A stretch of DNA of 64,000 nucleotides from Arthrobacter sp. Leaf234 (GCF_001422665.1 NZ_LMLU01000001.1:1576732-1640731), one strand, 5' to 3'; counted from the stretch's first letter, positions 34,440 to 43,389 are shown. A program made the numbers and translations. The notes: generated by a model not told the origin, from the sequence alone.

Positions 34440-35096
34440 GTGAGCATCGACGCGCGCACCACGCCATCGCCGGCCGAGGCACCGCGGCTGAGAAAGCCCT
34501 CCTGGAAGGATCCCCGGCTCCTCGTCGGGCTGCTGCTCGTGCTCGCGTCCACGACGGGGGTGATCGCCCTGCTCCAGAGCCAGGACATGACGACGCAGGT
34601 CTACTCCGCGCGCATGGATCTTCCCGTCGGAGCGACCCTGACGGCGGAGGATCTCGTCGCGATCCCCGTGCGCCTCGGCGACGCGGCGGGATCCTATCTA
34701 CCGGTCTCGGAGGGAATCCCGGAGGGCATGGTCGCGACACGGCTCGTCGCACGCGGCGAACTGGTGCCGTCCGCTGCCCTCGGGACCGCGGACGAGCTCG
34801 ACCGGAAGCCCGTCGGCCTCACGGTCGAGGATCCTCTGCCCACCGGAGCGGACGCCGGCGACCGGGTGGACGTCTGGATCTCCCTCCGGACCGACACGAA
34901 TACGTACGACGAACCGCGACTCCTGCTCGAAGCGGCCGAGATCGCCGAACTGACGGTCGGCGAGTCGGCCCTCGGCTCGAGCTCCTCGACCCTCGTGCAG
35001 GTCCTCGTCGAGGACGATGCCATGCCCGAGTTGCTCAACGCCCTGTCCAACGACGCCCGCATAGCCGTCGTGCTGGATCCTGGCGCCGGTTCGTGA
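34440..35096 (+). CDS. SAF-domain (CpaB-like) membrane protein
   Basis: Single-span protein of 218 residues. A short cytosolic N-terminus precedes a TM at about 27-46 (LLVGLLLVLASTTGVIALL). The SAF domain follows (VYSARMDLPVGATLTAEDLVAIPVRLGD, EGMVATRLVARGELVPSAAL), as in CpaB, the Tad pilus periplasmic protein. The GTG at 34440 is chosen for its GGGGGGAGA SD; in-frame codons upstream overlap the promoter array. The stop overlaps the CpaE-like gene start (GTGA). No other Tad genes (secretin, TadA, pilin) are nearby. Confidence 0.82.
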   Translation: MSIDARTTPSPAEAPRLRKPSWKDPRLLVGLLLVLASTTGVIALLQSQDMTTQVYSARMDLPVGATLTAEDLVAIPVRLGDAAGSYLPVSEGIPEGMVATRLVARGELVPSAALGTADELDRKPVGLTVEDPLPTGADAGDRVDVWISLRTDTNTYDEPRLLLEAAEIAELTVGESALGSSSSTLVQVLVEDDAMPELLNALSNDARIAVVLDPGAGS

Positions 35097-36424
35097 GCAT
35101 CCCGATCATCACGCTGGGCGCGACGGCAAGCGCCTACGTACCGGGCCTCGAACAGCTGCGCGGCCCGGTCACGGTCGTCCGACGGTGCGAGGACCTGCCG
35201 GAACTGATCGCGGCCTGCCAGACGGGCCTCGCGCGTGCGGTCGTCATCGCCCCCGGTGCCGCCGACCTGACAGTGAGCCTCGTCGACCGCCTGGCCTTCT
35301 CCGGAGTGGTGGTGGTCTCGCTGTACGACGGATTGCCGGACCCGGCCGCGGCAGTGTTGGACGGGGTCGACTACGTGCAGTCGTCGATCGCGCCCTCGGC
35401 ACTCGCCGACGCGGTGACCAGGGCTGTCGAGCGGTTCGACGCCACCTCGTCGGTCCGGCGAACGTCCCATGCGTATGCGGACCCGATAAATCTCTCCGCG
35501 GATCCCGTCACTCCGGAGGTCGAGCTCGCCGAGCCGCCGGGGGAGGGGCGCATCATCGCGGTCTGGGGTCCCACCGGCGCGCCCGGTCGCACGATCGTGG
35601 CGATCAACATGGCGGCCGAGCTTGCAGCGACCGGCGTCCCCGTCCTGCTGGTCGATGCCGATTCCTACGGCGCGAGCATCGGTGCGTCCCTCGGGCTCCT
35701 CGACGAGTCCGCCGGCCTCGCGCAGGCCTGCCGGATCGCAGATCAGGGTGGCTTCAACGGAACCGCTCTCGGGCGGATCTCGGTCAGTGTCGCCATCAAG
35801 GGCGGTCGGCTGCGGGTCCTGACCGGCATCACGAGACCTGATCGCTGGCCCGAGCTGCGTCCCGCCGCGCTCAGCCAGGTGTTCTCCGCCGCCCGCGCGC
35901 TGGCGGCGGTCACGGTGGTCGACTGTGGATTCTGCCTCGAGGCGGACGAGGAGCTGAGCTTTGATACCCTCGCACCCCGCCGCAACGGTGCAACGCTGCG
36001 CTGCCTCGAGGTCGCGGACACGGTGATAGCGGTGGGGTCGGCGGACGCCATCGGCGTGCCCCGCCTGGTCAAGGCGCTCGCCGAACTCGCCGACATGATC
36101 CCGGCGGCCGTACCGCACATCGTCTTCAACCGGGTCCGTGCCGCTGCCGTGGGCCGTGGGCCGGAGACGCAGCTGAGGGAGGCCTGGGAGCGCTTCGGTC
36201 CGGTTTCTGCCATCGAGGCCTTCCTGCCGGCGGATGCCTCCGCTGCGGACCAGGCGCTGCTCGCCGGCACGGCACTGCTCGAGACGTCACCGGCATCGCC
36301 GCTCCGCCTCGCCATCGCAGGACTCGCCGGTGTCCCGGCCGCCGAAGGGCGGCGCCGCGGTGGGCGTGTGTCCCGCGGACGCGACGTGAAGTTTGAGGTG
36401 AACCCCGATAGGGTTCAACGGTAA
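35093..36424 (+). CDS. CpaE/MinD-like P-loop ATPase with atypical Walker A
   Basis: 443-residue protein with an N-terminal receiver-like domain (residues 1-115, VVVVSLYDGLPDP) and a C-terminal SIMIBI ATPase domain, the CpaE arrangement. The deviant Walker A position reads GPTGAPGRTIVAINMAAEL: both lysines of KGGxGKT are absent (Thr and Arg). Walker A' is PVLLVDADSYGASIG, and a later VVDCGF strand follows. It may bind nucleotide weakly or act as a scaffold. It is coupled to the SAF gene by a GTGA overlap. Its 3' end carries the palindrome upstream of the GDH gene. Confidence 0.8.
   Translation: MSIPIITLGATASAYVPGLEQLRGPVTVVRRCEDLPELIAACQTGLARAVVIAPGAADLTVSLVDRLAFSGVVVVSLYDGLPDPAAAVLDGVDYVQSSIAPSALADAVTRAVERFDATSSVRRTSHAYADPINLSADPVTPEVELAEPPGEGRIIAVWGPTGAPGRTIVAINMAAELAATGVPVLLVDADSYGASIGASLGLLDESAGLAQACRIADQGGFNGTALGRISVSVAIKGGRLRVLTGITRPDRWPELRPAALSQVFSAARALAAVTVVDCGFCLEADEELSFDTLAPRRNGATLRCLEVADTVIAVGSADAIGVPRLVKALAELADMIPAAVPHIVFNRVRAAAVGRGPETQLREAWERFGPVSAIEAFLPADASAADQALLAGTALLETSPASPLRLAIAGLAGVPAAEGRRRGGRVSRGRDVKFEVNPDRVQR
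36399..36417. promoter_or_regulatory. Perfect palindrome upstream of NAD-GDH
   Basis: TGAACCC-N5-GGGTTCA, a 19-bp dyad overlapping the last codons of the CpaE-like gene, 55-73 nt before the GDH start. The length and symmetry suit a dimeric regulator operator rather than a terminator. Confidence 0.45.
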
Positions 36425-36471
36425 GAGGTCGCAATGGAGCGGCCTTTCATTTCGTGACGGAGGCCCTTTCC

Positions 36472-39400
36472 ATGTCGTCTGGATCCAGGACAACGGATCA
36501 GTCAAGCTCGGACACGTCAGGGGAGGAATTCGTAGAGCATTACTTCGAGCACCTCGCGGACGAGGACGCCGCCGGTTATGCGCCGAGCGACCTCCGCCAG
36601 CGGGCTCTCGCGCACCGTGACCTCGCCCAGACGCGCGAGCCCGGGGCCGCGGCGATCGGCATCATGGACCAGGGCACCTCCAGCGTCGTCCTGATCGTCA
36701 CCGACGACATGCCCTTCCTCGTCGATTCGGTCACCGCCGAACTCGTCCGGCAGAACGCGGCGATCCACCTCGTGGTGCACCCCACCTTCCTCGCCGTGCG
36801 AGAGGACCGATCGCAGGCGCTCACGGGGCTGCGACGTGTGCCCTCGACCGCCGGTGCGTCCAGCGGGGACACTGCCGCGCTGCCCAACATCGGCGAGCTC
36901 GTCGGCCTCGAGGGTCGGACGACGCACATCGAGTCCTGGATGTCGGTGGAGGTCACCCGGCTGGCCGACGCCGCAGCGAAGGAGTTAATCATCGACGGCC
37001 TGCACCGGGTCCTCGGGGACGTCCGGTCCGCCGTCGAGGACTGGCCCGCCATGCGGAGCGCCGTGCGCTCGATCGAGGCTTCTTTGGATTCCATCACGGG
37101 CGCAGCGGACATCCCGGACCTGCGGCAGGCGCAGGAACTCCTGCAGTGGCTCGACAGCGGGAATTTCACCTTCCTCGGGTACAAGGAGTACGACCTCGTC
37201 ACGGATGACGACGGTGACGACGCCCTGCGCGTGCGCGAGGGCAGCGGACTGGGTCTGCTGCGGCTCGGCAGTGCCGGCGGACATCTCCAACAGCTCACGG
37301 CAGCAGGGCGTGCGAAGGCCCGGGAGCGACGCGCCCTCGTCATCACGAAGGCGAACTCGCGCTCCACCGTGCACCGTGCGGCCTACCTGGACTACATCGG
37401 GATCAAGAGCTTCGATGCCCAGGGCAATGTCAGCGGCGAGCGTCGCTTCATCGGGCTGTTCGCGACCAGCGCCTACACGGGCTCTGTGCGCAATGTCCCG
37501 CTGGTCCGGGACAAGGTCTCGGAGGTGCTGCGCCGCTGCGGGTTCCCGTCGGACTCGCACTCCGGCAAGGACCTCCTGTCCATCCTCGAGACGTACCCGC
37601 GTGACGAGCTCTTCCAGATCGGCGTGACGGACCTCGTCACCACCGCGCTCGGGATCCTGCGCCTCCAGGAGCGACGCCGCACGCGCCTGTTCCTCCGGCC
37701 GGACGTCTACGGGCGCTTCATGTCCGCGCTCGTCTACCTCCCGCGCGATCGCTACACCACCAGTGTCCGGCTGCGGATCGAGGGTGAGCTGCGAGCCGCT
37801 CTGGACGCCGACTCGATCGACTTCGAAGCGCGGATGAGTGAATCCGCGCTGGCCCGGCTCTTCTTCCGCATCCGGTTGCAGCGGGGAGCGGAGATCCCCG
37901 AGATCGACGCCGCGCAGCTCGAGGAGAGGCTCGTCCGGGCAGCACGGTCCTGGTCGGAAGGGATCGTGGAGGTCGCGCAGGAGCGGTTCGACCAGGACTC
38001 CGCGCAGAGCCTGGCGACCTACTGGGCCGAGTCGTTCCCGCCCAGCTACCGGGTGGACTACGAGGTGGAGGACGCTCTCGAGGACATCGCCCGCTTCGAG
38101 AGGCTCGCGGAGTCGGGCGCGGGGGTGCCGCAGCTGCACGTGTATGTCCCGGAGCATGACGGGCCGGAGGATGCGCGGCTGAAGCTCTACCTCACCGAGG
38201 CGAAGAGCCTGACGCAGATCCTCCCCTACTTCCACAACCTCGGCCTGGAGGTGCTGGACGAGCGGCCGTTCGAGATCACGCGGGCCGATGGGCGGTCGTT
38301 CTTCCTGTACGACCTCGGGCTGAGGTACCCGGCCGGTATCTCCGCCCTCGGTACGGCGTCCCTGCTCCAGGACGCGTTCTCCGCCGCGGTGTCCGGCAGC
38401 AGTGAGTCGGACGCCTTCGACCGCCTCGTGCTGAGCGAGGAGCTCGGCTGGCGCCAGGTGGTGATCCTGCGGTCCTATGCCAAGTACATGCGCCAGATGG
38501 GCAACACGAACTCCTACGGCTTCGTCGCGGACACGCTGCTGCGGAATCCGGTGGTGACCCGCGCGCTCGTCGCACTGTTCACCGCCCGCTTCGATCCCGA
38601 CCTGGAGGGTGACCGGGACGCCGCCTCGACAGCGGCCCGAGCCGCACTGGATGAAGGTCTCGAAGGGGTTCCGACGCTCGATGCCGACCGCGTCCTGCGG
38701 ACCTTCGCCAATCTCATCGAGGCGACGCTGCGGACCAACTACTTCCAGGACAAGCGGTACGTCAGTCTCAAGTTCGACACGGCGCGGATCGACGGTGCAC
38801 CGTTCCCGCGGCCCAAATTCGAGATCTGGGTCTACTCCCCGCAGGTGGAGGGTGTGCACCTCCGGTTCGGCAAGGTAGCGCGCGGGGGGCTGCGCTGGTC
38901 GGACCGCCGCGAGGACTTCCGCACGGAGGTGCTCGGCCTGGTCAAGGCGCAGACCGTCAAGAATGCGGTGATCGTGCCGACCGGTGCCAAGGGCGGGTTC
39001 TTCGCCAAGCAGCTCCCCGATCCGTCCGTGGATCGGCAGGCCTGGCTGGCAGAGGGACAGGCGAGCTACCGCACCTTCATCCGGGGATTGCTCGACATCA
39101 CGGACAACGTGATCACGAACGGGACCACCGAGACGGTGGTGCCGCCGTCCCGCGTCGTACGGCACGACGACGACGACACCTATCTGGTGGTCGCGGCGGA
39201 CAAGGGGACGGCCTCCTTCTCGGACATCGCCAACGAGTTGTCGGCCGAGTACGACTTCTGGCTCGGTGACGCGTTCGCGTCCGGGGGGTCGGTGGGGTAC
39301 GACCACAAGGCCATGGGCATCACCGCCCGTGGTGCCTGGGAGTCGGTCAAGCGGCACTTCAGCGAGCTCGACGTCGATACCCAGACCGACGACTTCACCG

Positions 39401-41301
39401 TGGTCGGTGTCGGTGACATGAGCGGAGACGTCTTCGGCAACGGCATGCTGCTCTCGGAGCACATCCGCCTCCTCGCGGCCTTCGACCACCGCCACATCTT
39501 CCTCGATCCCGACCCCGACGCCGCTGCCTCCTTCGCGGAGCGGCGGAGGTTGTTCGAGCTTCCCCGGTCGAGCTGGGAGGACTACGACAGCAGCCTCATC
39601 AGTGAGGGCGGCGGTGTGTTCCCTCGGCAGGCGAAGTCCGTTCCCGTGTCGCCGCAGGTCCGCCACGCACTCGGACTGGATGACGGTGTCACGCGGATCA
39701 GCCCGCCCGAGCTGCTGAAGGCGATCCTCAGGGCTCCGGCCGACCTCCTGTACAACGGGGGTATCGGGACCTACGTCAAGGCCTCGGACGAGACCCACGC
39801 CGAGGTCGGGGACCGCGCCAATGATGCCATCCGGGTCAACGGCGACGAACTGCGTGCCCGGGTGGTCGGCGAGGGCGGCAACCTGGGCATGACCCAGCGC
39901 GGCCGGATCGAGGCAGCGCTGTCGGGAGTCATCCTGAACACCGACGCGATCGACAACAGTGCGGGCGTCGACTGCTCCGACCATGAGGTCAACATCAAGA
40001 TCTTCGTCGACCGGATGGTGCGCGCGGGTCGCCTGCAACCCGAGGAGCGGGCCGGGTTCCTGCACTCCATGACCGACGAGGTCGCGCGCCTGGTGCTGCA
40101 GGACAACATCGACCAGAATGTGCTGCTGCTCAACGACCGGCAGCGGGTCGTCGAATGGAGCCCGAGCTACGAGCGCATGATGGACTGGCTCGAGCAGAAG
40201 GCCGATCTCGACCGTGATCTGGAGGCGCTCCCGACGACCGCGGTGCTGCGGCGACGCATCGATGCCGGTCAGGGACTCACCTCTCCGGAACTCAGCGTGC
40301 TCGCGGCCTACGCGAAGATCGAGCTGACGAAGGTCCTGTCGGCCAGCACCCTCGCCGATGATCCCTATTTCAGTGAGACGCTGAGGCGCTACTTCCCCCG
40401 CCAGCTCGTCGAGCGCTTCGACGACCTGCTGGACACCCACCCGCTGCGTCGCCAGATCATCTCGACCGTCATCGCCAACGACATCATCAACCTGGGCGGC
40501 ATCACCTTCGCATTCCGGGTGATGGAGGAGACGTCGGTGCCGGAACCGGTGATCGCCCGGGCCTTCGTGGCGCTGCGTGAGATCTACTCCTTCGACGAGA
40601 CGGTCGACGCCCTCGCCGCGCTGCCGGCGGACTTCCCCACGGAGCACTGGACCACGGTGCACCTGGACCTGCGCCGGCTGCTCGACCGCGCCGTCCGCTG
40701 GTTCGTGAACCACGTGGAGCAGGGGACGCCCGTCCAGGCCGACATCGACGCCTTCAAGCCGCTCATCGCGCCGTTCATGGCACGCCTGTCCGGCTACCTG
40801 CGCGGAGGCGACCTCGAGCGGGCACGCGTCGGGGTCGAGACGGCGACGGCGTGGAACCTGCCGGAGGAGCTCGGGCGGCACTGGGCCGAGCAGTTCGAGT
40901 CGTTCGCGCTTCTCGATATCGCCTACAGCACGCGACGCGTGGACGAACCGGTGGAGAACATCGCGCAGGTGTACTACGCCGTGTACGACAGGTTCGAGGT
41001 CGACAACCTGCTCGAGCGGATCACGAAACTACCGCGGAGCGACCGGTGGCAGGCGCTCGCCCGGGCGGCCCTCCGTGACGATCTCTACTCGACCGTCGCG
41101 GACATCGCCGTCGCCGTCATGCGCGCCTCGCAGGACATGCGCCGGCGCGACGCGGCCGACCGGCTGCAGGCCTGGCAGGAGCAGAACGCCGACCAGCTGC
41201 AGCGGGCGAGCAACATGTTCGCGGAGGTCAACCGGCTGGAGCAGGACGACATCTCGTCCCTGTCCGTCGCGCTTCGACTGCTGCGGTCCATCGTCCGGTA
41301 G
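36472..41301 (+). CDS. gdh: Large NAD-specific glutamate dehydrogenase (GDH_180 class)
   Basis: NAD-dependent oxidative deamination of glutamate to 2-oxoglutarate, a catabolic or anaplerotic step. 1,609 residues, the size of the 180-kDa class. The N-terminal half has ACT-like regulatory regions (SVVLIVTDDMPFLVDSVTAELV). The catalytic domain lies in the last half (KVARGGLRWSDRREDFRTEVLGLVKAQTVKNAVIVPTGAKGGFF, VGVGDMSGDVFGNGML, VVGEGGNLGMTQ). ATG 36472 is preferred to GTG 36454 because GGAGG lies 9 nt upstream. In mycobacteria this enzyme class is controlled by GarA, which is not visible here. A strong terminator follows. Confidence 0.95.
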   Translation: MSSGSRTTDQSSSDTSGEEFVEHYFEHLADEDAAGYAPSDLRQRALAHRDLAQTREPGAAAIGIMDQGTSSVVLIVTDDMPFLVDSVTAELVRQNAAIHLVVHPTFLAVREDRSQALTGLRRVPSTAGASSGDTAALPNIGELVGLEGRTTHIESWMSVEVTRLADAAAKELIIDGLHRVLGDVRSAVEDWPAMRSAVRSIEASLDSITGAADIPDLRQAQELLQWLDSGNFTFLGYKEYDLVTDDDGDDALRVREGSGLGLLRLGSAGGHLQQLTAAGRAKARERRALVITKANSRSTVHRAAYLDYIGIKSFDAQGNVSGERRFIGLFATSAYTGSVRNVPLVRDKVSEVLRRCGFPSDSHSGKDLLSILETYPRDELFQIGVTDLVTTALGILRLQERRRTRLFLRPDVYGRFMSALVYLPRDRYTTSVRLRIEGELRAALDADSIDFEARMSESALARLFFRIRLQRGAEIPEIDAAQLEERLVRAARSWSEGIVEVAQERFDQDSAQSLATYWAESFPPSYRVDYEVEDALEDIARFERLAESGAGVPQLHVYVPEHDGPEDARLKLYLTEAKSLTQILPYFHNLGLEVLDERPFEITRADGRSFFLYDLGLRYPAGISALGTASLLQDAFSAAVSGSSESDAFDRLVLSEELGWRQVVILRSYAKYMRQMGNTNSYGFVADTLLRNPVVTRALVALFTARFDPDLEGDRDAASTAARAALDEGLEGVPTLDADRVLRTFANLIEATLRTNYFQDKRYVSLKFDTARIDGAPFPRPKFEIWVYSPQVEGVHLRFGKVARGGLRWSDRREDFRTEVLGLVKAQTVKNAVIVPTGAKGGFFAKQLPDPSVDRQAWLAEGQASYRTFIRGLLDITDNVITNGTTETVVPPSRVVRHDDDDTYLVVAADKGTASFSDIANELSAEYDFWLGDAFASGGSVGYDHKAMGITARGAWESVKRHFSELDVDTQTDDFTVVGVGDMSGDVFGNGMLLSEHIRLLAAFDHRHIFLDPDPDAAASFAERRRLFELPRSSWEDYDSSLISEGGGVFPRQAKSVPVSPQVRHALGLDDGVTRISPPELLKAILRAPADLLYNGGIGTYVKASDETHAEVGDRANDAIRVNGDELRARVVGEGGNLGMTQRGRIEAALSGVILNTDAIDNSAGVDCSDHEVNIKIFVDRMVRAGRLQPEERAGFLHSMTDEVARLVLQDNIDQNVLLLNDRQRVVEWSPSYERMMDWLEQKADLDRDLEALPTTAVLRRRIDAGQGLTSPELSVLAAYAKIELTKVLSASTLADDPYFSETLRRYFPRQLVERFDDLLDTHPLRRQIISTVIANDIINLGGITFAFRVMEETSVPEPVIARAFVALREIYSFDETVDALAALPADFPTEHWTTVHLDLRRLLDRAVRWFVNHVEQGTPVQADIDAFKPLIAPFMARLSGYLRGGDLERARVGVETATAWNLPEELGRHWAEQFESFALLDIAYSTRRVDEPVENIAQVYYAVYDRFEVDNLLERITKLPRSDRWQALARAALRDDLYSTVADIAVAVMRASQDMRRRDAADRLQAWQEQNADQLQRASNMFAEVNRLEQDDISSLSVALRLLRSIVR

Positions 41302-41312
41302 CGGGAGGGCCC

Positions 41313-41344
41313 CACCCCCGGTCGGCAGCAGCCGACCGGGGGTG
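41313..41344. terminator. Terminator after NAD-GDH
   Basis: A perfect 14-bp inverted repeat (CACCCCCGGTCGGC / GCCGACCGGGGGTG) with loop AGCA lies 11 nt after the stop. Confidence 0.8.
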
Positions 41345-41436
41345 ACAGACTGAAGACCCGACCGTGGGAGCAACGGTCGGAGCGGTCGGGCGGCGCAGCC
41401 GGACCCGGACCGCCACGCCGAACGACGAAGGACTTC

Positions 41437-42915
41437 ATGGCCATCTTCACTGACCCGATCCGCGAATACGCTGGATTCGAGCCCGGCGACGCCGAGTGGC
41501 TGCACCTGCTCGTCGGGGACTGGCAGATGGTCGCGGACCTCGCGTTCGCCGACCTCGCGCTCTGGTTCCCGCTGGACGGCGGCGGCTATGTCGCCCTCGC
41601 CCACGCCCGGCCCTCGACGTCGCACACGGTCTTCCACAGCGACTTCGTCGGCGAGCGGATCCGCGCGGATCTCCAGCCGCTCGTCGACGTCGCGTGGGAA
41701 TCGCAGAAGATCGAGCGGTCCGGGGAGACGAACTGGACCACCGAGATGGCGATGCGCGTGGAGGCCGTGCCGATGGTGCGCAACGGCCGGACCCTCGCCG
41801 TCGTGACGACGCACATGGATCTCTCGAGTTCGCGCATGCCGTCGCGGCTCGAGCTGACGTACCGCCAGTGCGCGTACGATCTGCTCCGCATGGGGACGCT
41901 CGGACTCTGGCCCGATTTCGCCACCCCCACAGGATCGCGACGGGGCGCCCCCCGAGTCGGCGACGGCCTCATCCGGCTCGACGTCGACGGCATCGTGCAG
42001 TACGCCAGCCCGAACGGTGTCTCCGCCTTCCGTCGGCTCGGCGACGTCGAGACGCTGGAGGGCCGTCCATTGGCAGAGATCACCACGGCGCTGCTCAAGG
42101 ACCGGCGGATGGTGGACGAGACACTGCCGCTGGTCGTCACCGGGCGCATGCCCTGGCGCACCGAGATCGGCTCCCGAGGAGTCAGTCTCTCGCTGCGCGC
42201 CATCCCCCTGCGGGACGAGAAGGAGCGGTTCGGTGCTCTTGTGCTCTGCAGGGACGTCTCCGAGCTGAGGCGCAGGGAGATGGAGCTCGTCTCCAAGGAC
42301 GCGACCATCCGTGAGATCCATCACCGGGTGAAGAACAACCTCCAGACCGTGGCGGCGCTGCTGCGGATGCAGTCGCGCAGGATGGTGAGCGAGGAGGGGA
42401 AGCTCGGTCTCGAGCAGGCGATGCGGCGGGTGTCGACCATCGCGCTCGTGCACGAGACCCTGTCCCAGGGGCTGGCGCAGAGCGTGGACTTCGACGAACT
42501 CATCTCGCGCCAGTTCCGCCTGTCCGCCGAGGTCGCCTCGCCGTCGCAGGCGGTCCGCACGGAGAGGAGCGGGGATTTCGGGGAACTGCCGAGCGACCTG
42601 GCGACCCCGCTGGCCCTCGTGATCAACGAACTCGTCACCAACGCGGTGGAGCACGGCTTGTCCGGACGAACCGGGACGGTGTGGCTGATGGCGGACCGGC
42701 AGACCGAGGCCGACGGCGAGGACACGCTCAGGGTGACGATCGCGGACGACGGGGTCGGGCTGCCTGCGGGTGGTCACGCCGAAGGGCTGGGCCTGCAGAT
42801 CGTCCGGACCCTCGTCACGAGTGAACTCGGCGGCACGATCGAGTGGAGCACGCGACCGGGTGGGGGGACATCGGTCACCCTCGAACTCGGGCTCCGGCTG
42901 AACCAGGGTATGTGA
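41437..42915 (+). CDS. pdtaS: PdtaS-type cytosolic sensor histidine kinase
   Basis: Soluble kinase with an N-terminal GAF-like domain (residues about 10-150), a PAS-like domain (175-285) and an HWE/HisKA_2 histidine kinase core. The phospho-His lies in IREIHHRVKNNLQTVAALL (about residues 291-310). The ATPase boxes are NELVTNAVEHGLSG, DDGVGLP and GLGLQIVRTL. PdtaS kinases phosphorylate the ANTAR-domain antiterminator PdtaR, which is not in the window. Length is 492 residues. ATG 41437 has GAAGGAC upstream. The gene is monocistronic, bounded by terminators on both sides. Confidence 0.93.
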   Translation: MAIFTDPIREYAGFEPGDAEWLHLLVGDWQMVADLAFADLALWFPLDGGGYVALAHARPSTSHTVFHSDFVGERIRADLQPLVDVAWESQKIERSGETNWTTEMAMRVEAVPMVRNGRTLAVVTTHMDLSSSRMPSRLELTYRQCAYDLLRMGTLGLWPDFATPTGSRRGAPRVGDGLIRLDVDGIVQYASPNGVSAFRRLGDVETLEGRPLAEITTALLKDRRMVDETLPLVVTGRMPWRTEIGSRGVSLSLRAIPLRDEKERFGALVLCRDVSELRRREMELVSKDATIREIHHRVKNNLQTVAALLRMQSRRMVSEEGKLGLEQAMRRVSTIALVHETLSQGLAQSVDFDELISRQFRLSAEVASPSQAVRTERSGDFGELPSDLATPLALVINELVTNAVEHGLSGRTGTVWLMADRQTEADGEDTLRVTIADDGVGLPAGGHAEGLGLQIVRTLVTSELGGTIEWSTRPGGGTSVTLELGLRLNQGM

Positions 42916-42934
42916 ACCGGGTCATCGCCGGAAC

Positions 42935-42967
42935 GAGGAAGGGCCGCCCATCGGGCGGCCCTTCCTC
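42935..42967. terminator. Bidirectional terminator between pdtaS and whiB1
   Basis: A perfect 15-bp inverted repeat (GAGGAAGGGCCGCCC / GGGCGGCCCTTCCTC) with loop ATC lies between the convergent genes. Confidence 0.85.
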
Positions 42968-43006
42968 ACTCATCCGAAACCCGAAGGCCCGGGTGCATCG
43001 CGTCCG

Positions 43007-43255
43007 TCAGGACGCGCGCCGTGCCCGGGCTGCCCGGCGCTTCAACGCCCGGCGCTCGTCCTCGCTCAATCCGCCCCACACTCCGGCATCCTGCCCGGAT
43101 TCGATGGCCCACTGCAGGCAGGTGTCCTGCACCTGGCAGCGGCGGCAGACGCTCTTCGCCTCTTCGATCTGAAGAAGCGCCGGTCCGGTGTTGCCGACCG
43201 GGAAGAACAGCTCCGGGTCCTTGTCCAGACAGGCTGCGCGACTACGCCAATCCAT
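43007..43255 (-). CDS. whiB1: WhiB1-like iron-sulfur transcription factor
   Basis: Wbl protein with a [4Fe-4S] cluster that senses nitric oxide and partners sigma region 4. The four ligands Cys9, Cys37, Cys40 and Cys46 are spaced exactly as in WhiB1. The protein starts MDWRSRAACLDKDPELFFPVGNTGPAL and has the G(V/I)WGG turn (DAGVWGGLSEDERRALKRR) followed by a basic C-terminus. Length is 82 residues from ATG 43255. AAGGAG lies 12 nt upstream, rather far; GTG 43264 is nearer but gives a non-canonical N-terminus. The leader contains a CRP/GlxR-like box and a hairpin. Confidence 0.93.
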   Translation of the reverse strand: MDWRSRAACLDKDPELFFPVGNTGPALLQIEEAKSVCRRCQVQDTCLQWAIESGQDAGVWGGLSEDERRALKRRAARARRAS

Positions 43256-43294
43256 GTTGATCACATTCTCCTTCAGCCACGCACACATGGGTCT

Positions 43295-43310
43295 TGTGAA
43301 AAGATTCACG
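43295..43310. promoter_or_regulatory. CRP/GlxR-like binding site in the whiB1 leader
   Basis: TGTGA-N6-TCACG matches 9 of 10 fixed positions of the CRP-family box TGTGA-N6-TCACA. It is centred 47 nt upstream of the whiB1 ATG. In mycobacteria whiB1 is a known cAMP-CRP target. Confidence 0.6.
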
Positions 43311-43327
43311 AGGGGGCTCATAGTAAA

Positions 43328-43345
43328 GGGGCCGACATCGGCCCC
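43328..43345 (-). promoter_or_regulatory. Hairpin with U-tract in the whiB1 upstream region
   Basis: GGGGCCGA-CA-TCGGCCCC forms a 7-8-bp stem. On the minus strand it is followed by TTTACTATG, like a small intrinsic terminator, 73-90 nt before the whiB1 start, although no other minus-strand gene lies upstream. Confidence 0.4.
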
Positions 43346-43375
43346 CTGATTTGCTCTGCTTTTAAGGCTGTCACG

Positions 43376-43389
43376 TTACCAATCGGTAA
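43376..43389. promoter_or_regulatory. Palindrome in the whiB1 / membrane-protein intergenic region
   Basis: TTACC-AATC-GGTAA, a perfect dyad in an AT-rich stretch of an otherwise GC-rich region, midway between two divergent genes. A candidate operator; regulator unknown. Confidence 0.3.

Noticed and set aside
36391-36420. GTTTGAGGTG followed by GGGTTCAACG as a third phased TTTG array or a tRNA T-arm
   Set aside because: Only one TTTG unit is present with no 10-bp partner, and no acceptor, D- or anticodon arms surround the GGTTCAA.
36985-40881. Antisense open frame of 1,298 codons opposite the NAD-GDH gene
   Set aside because: It mirrors the codon pattern of the real gene, is His/Arg/Gly/Asp-biased without domain motifs, and has no SD. 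It is typical of high-GC shadow frames.
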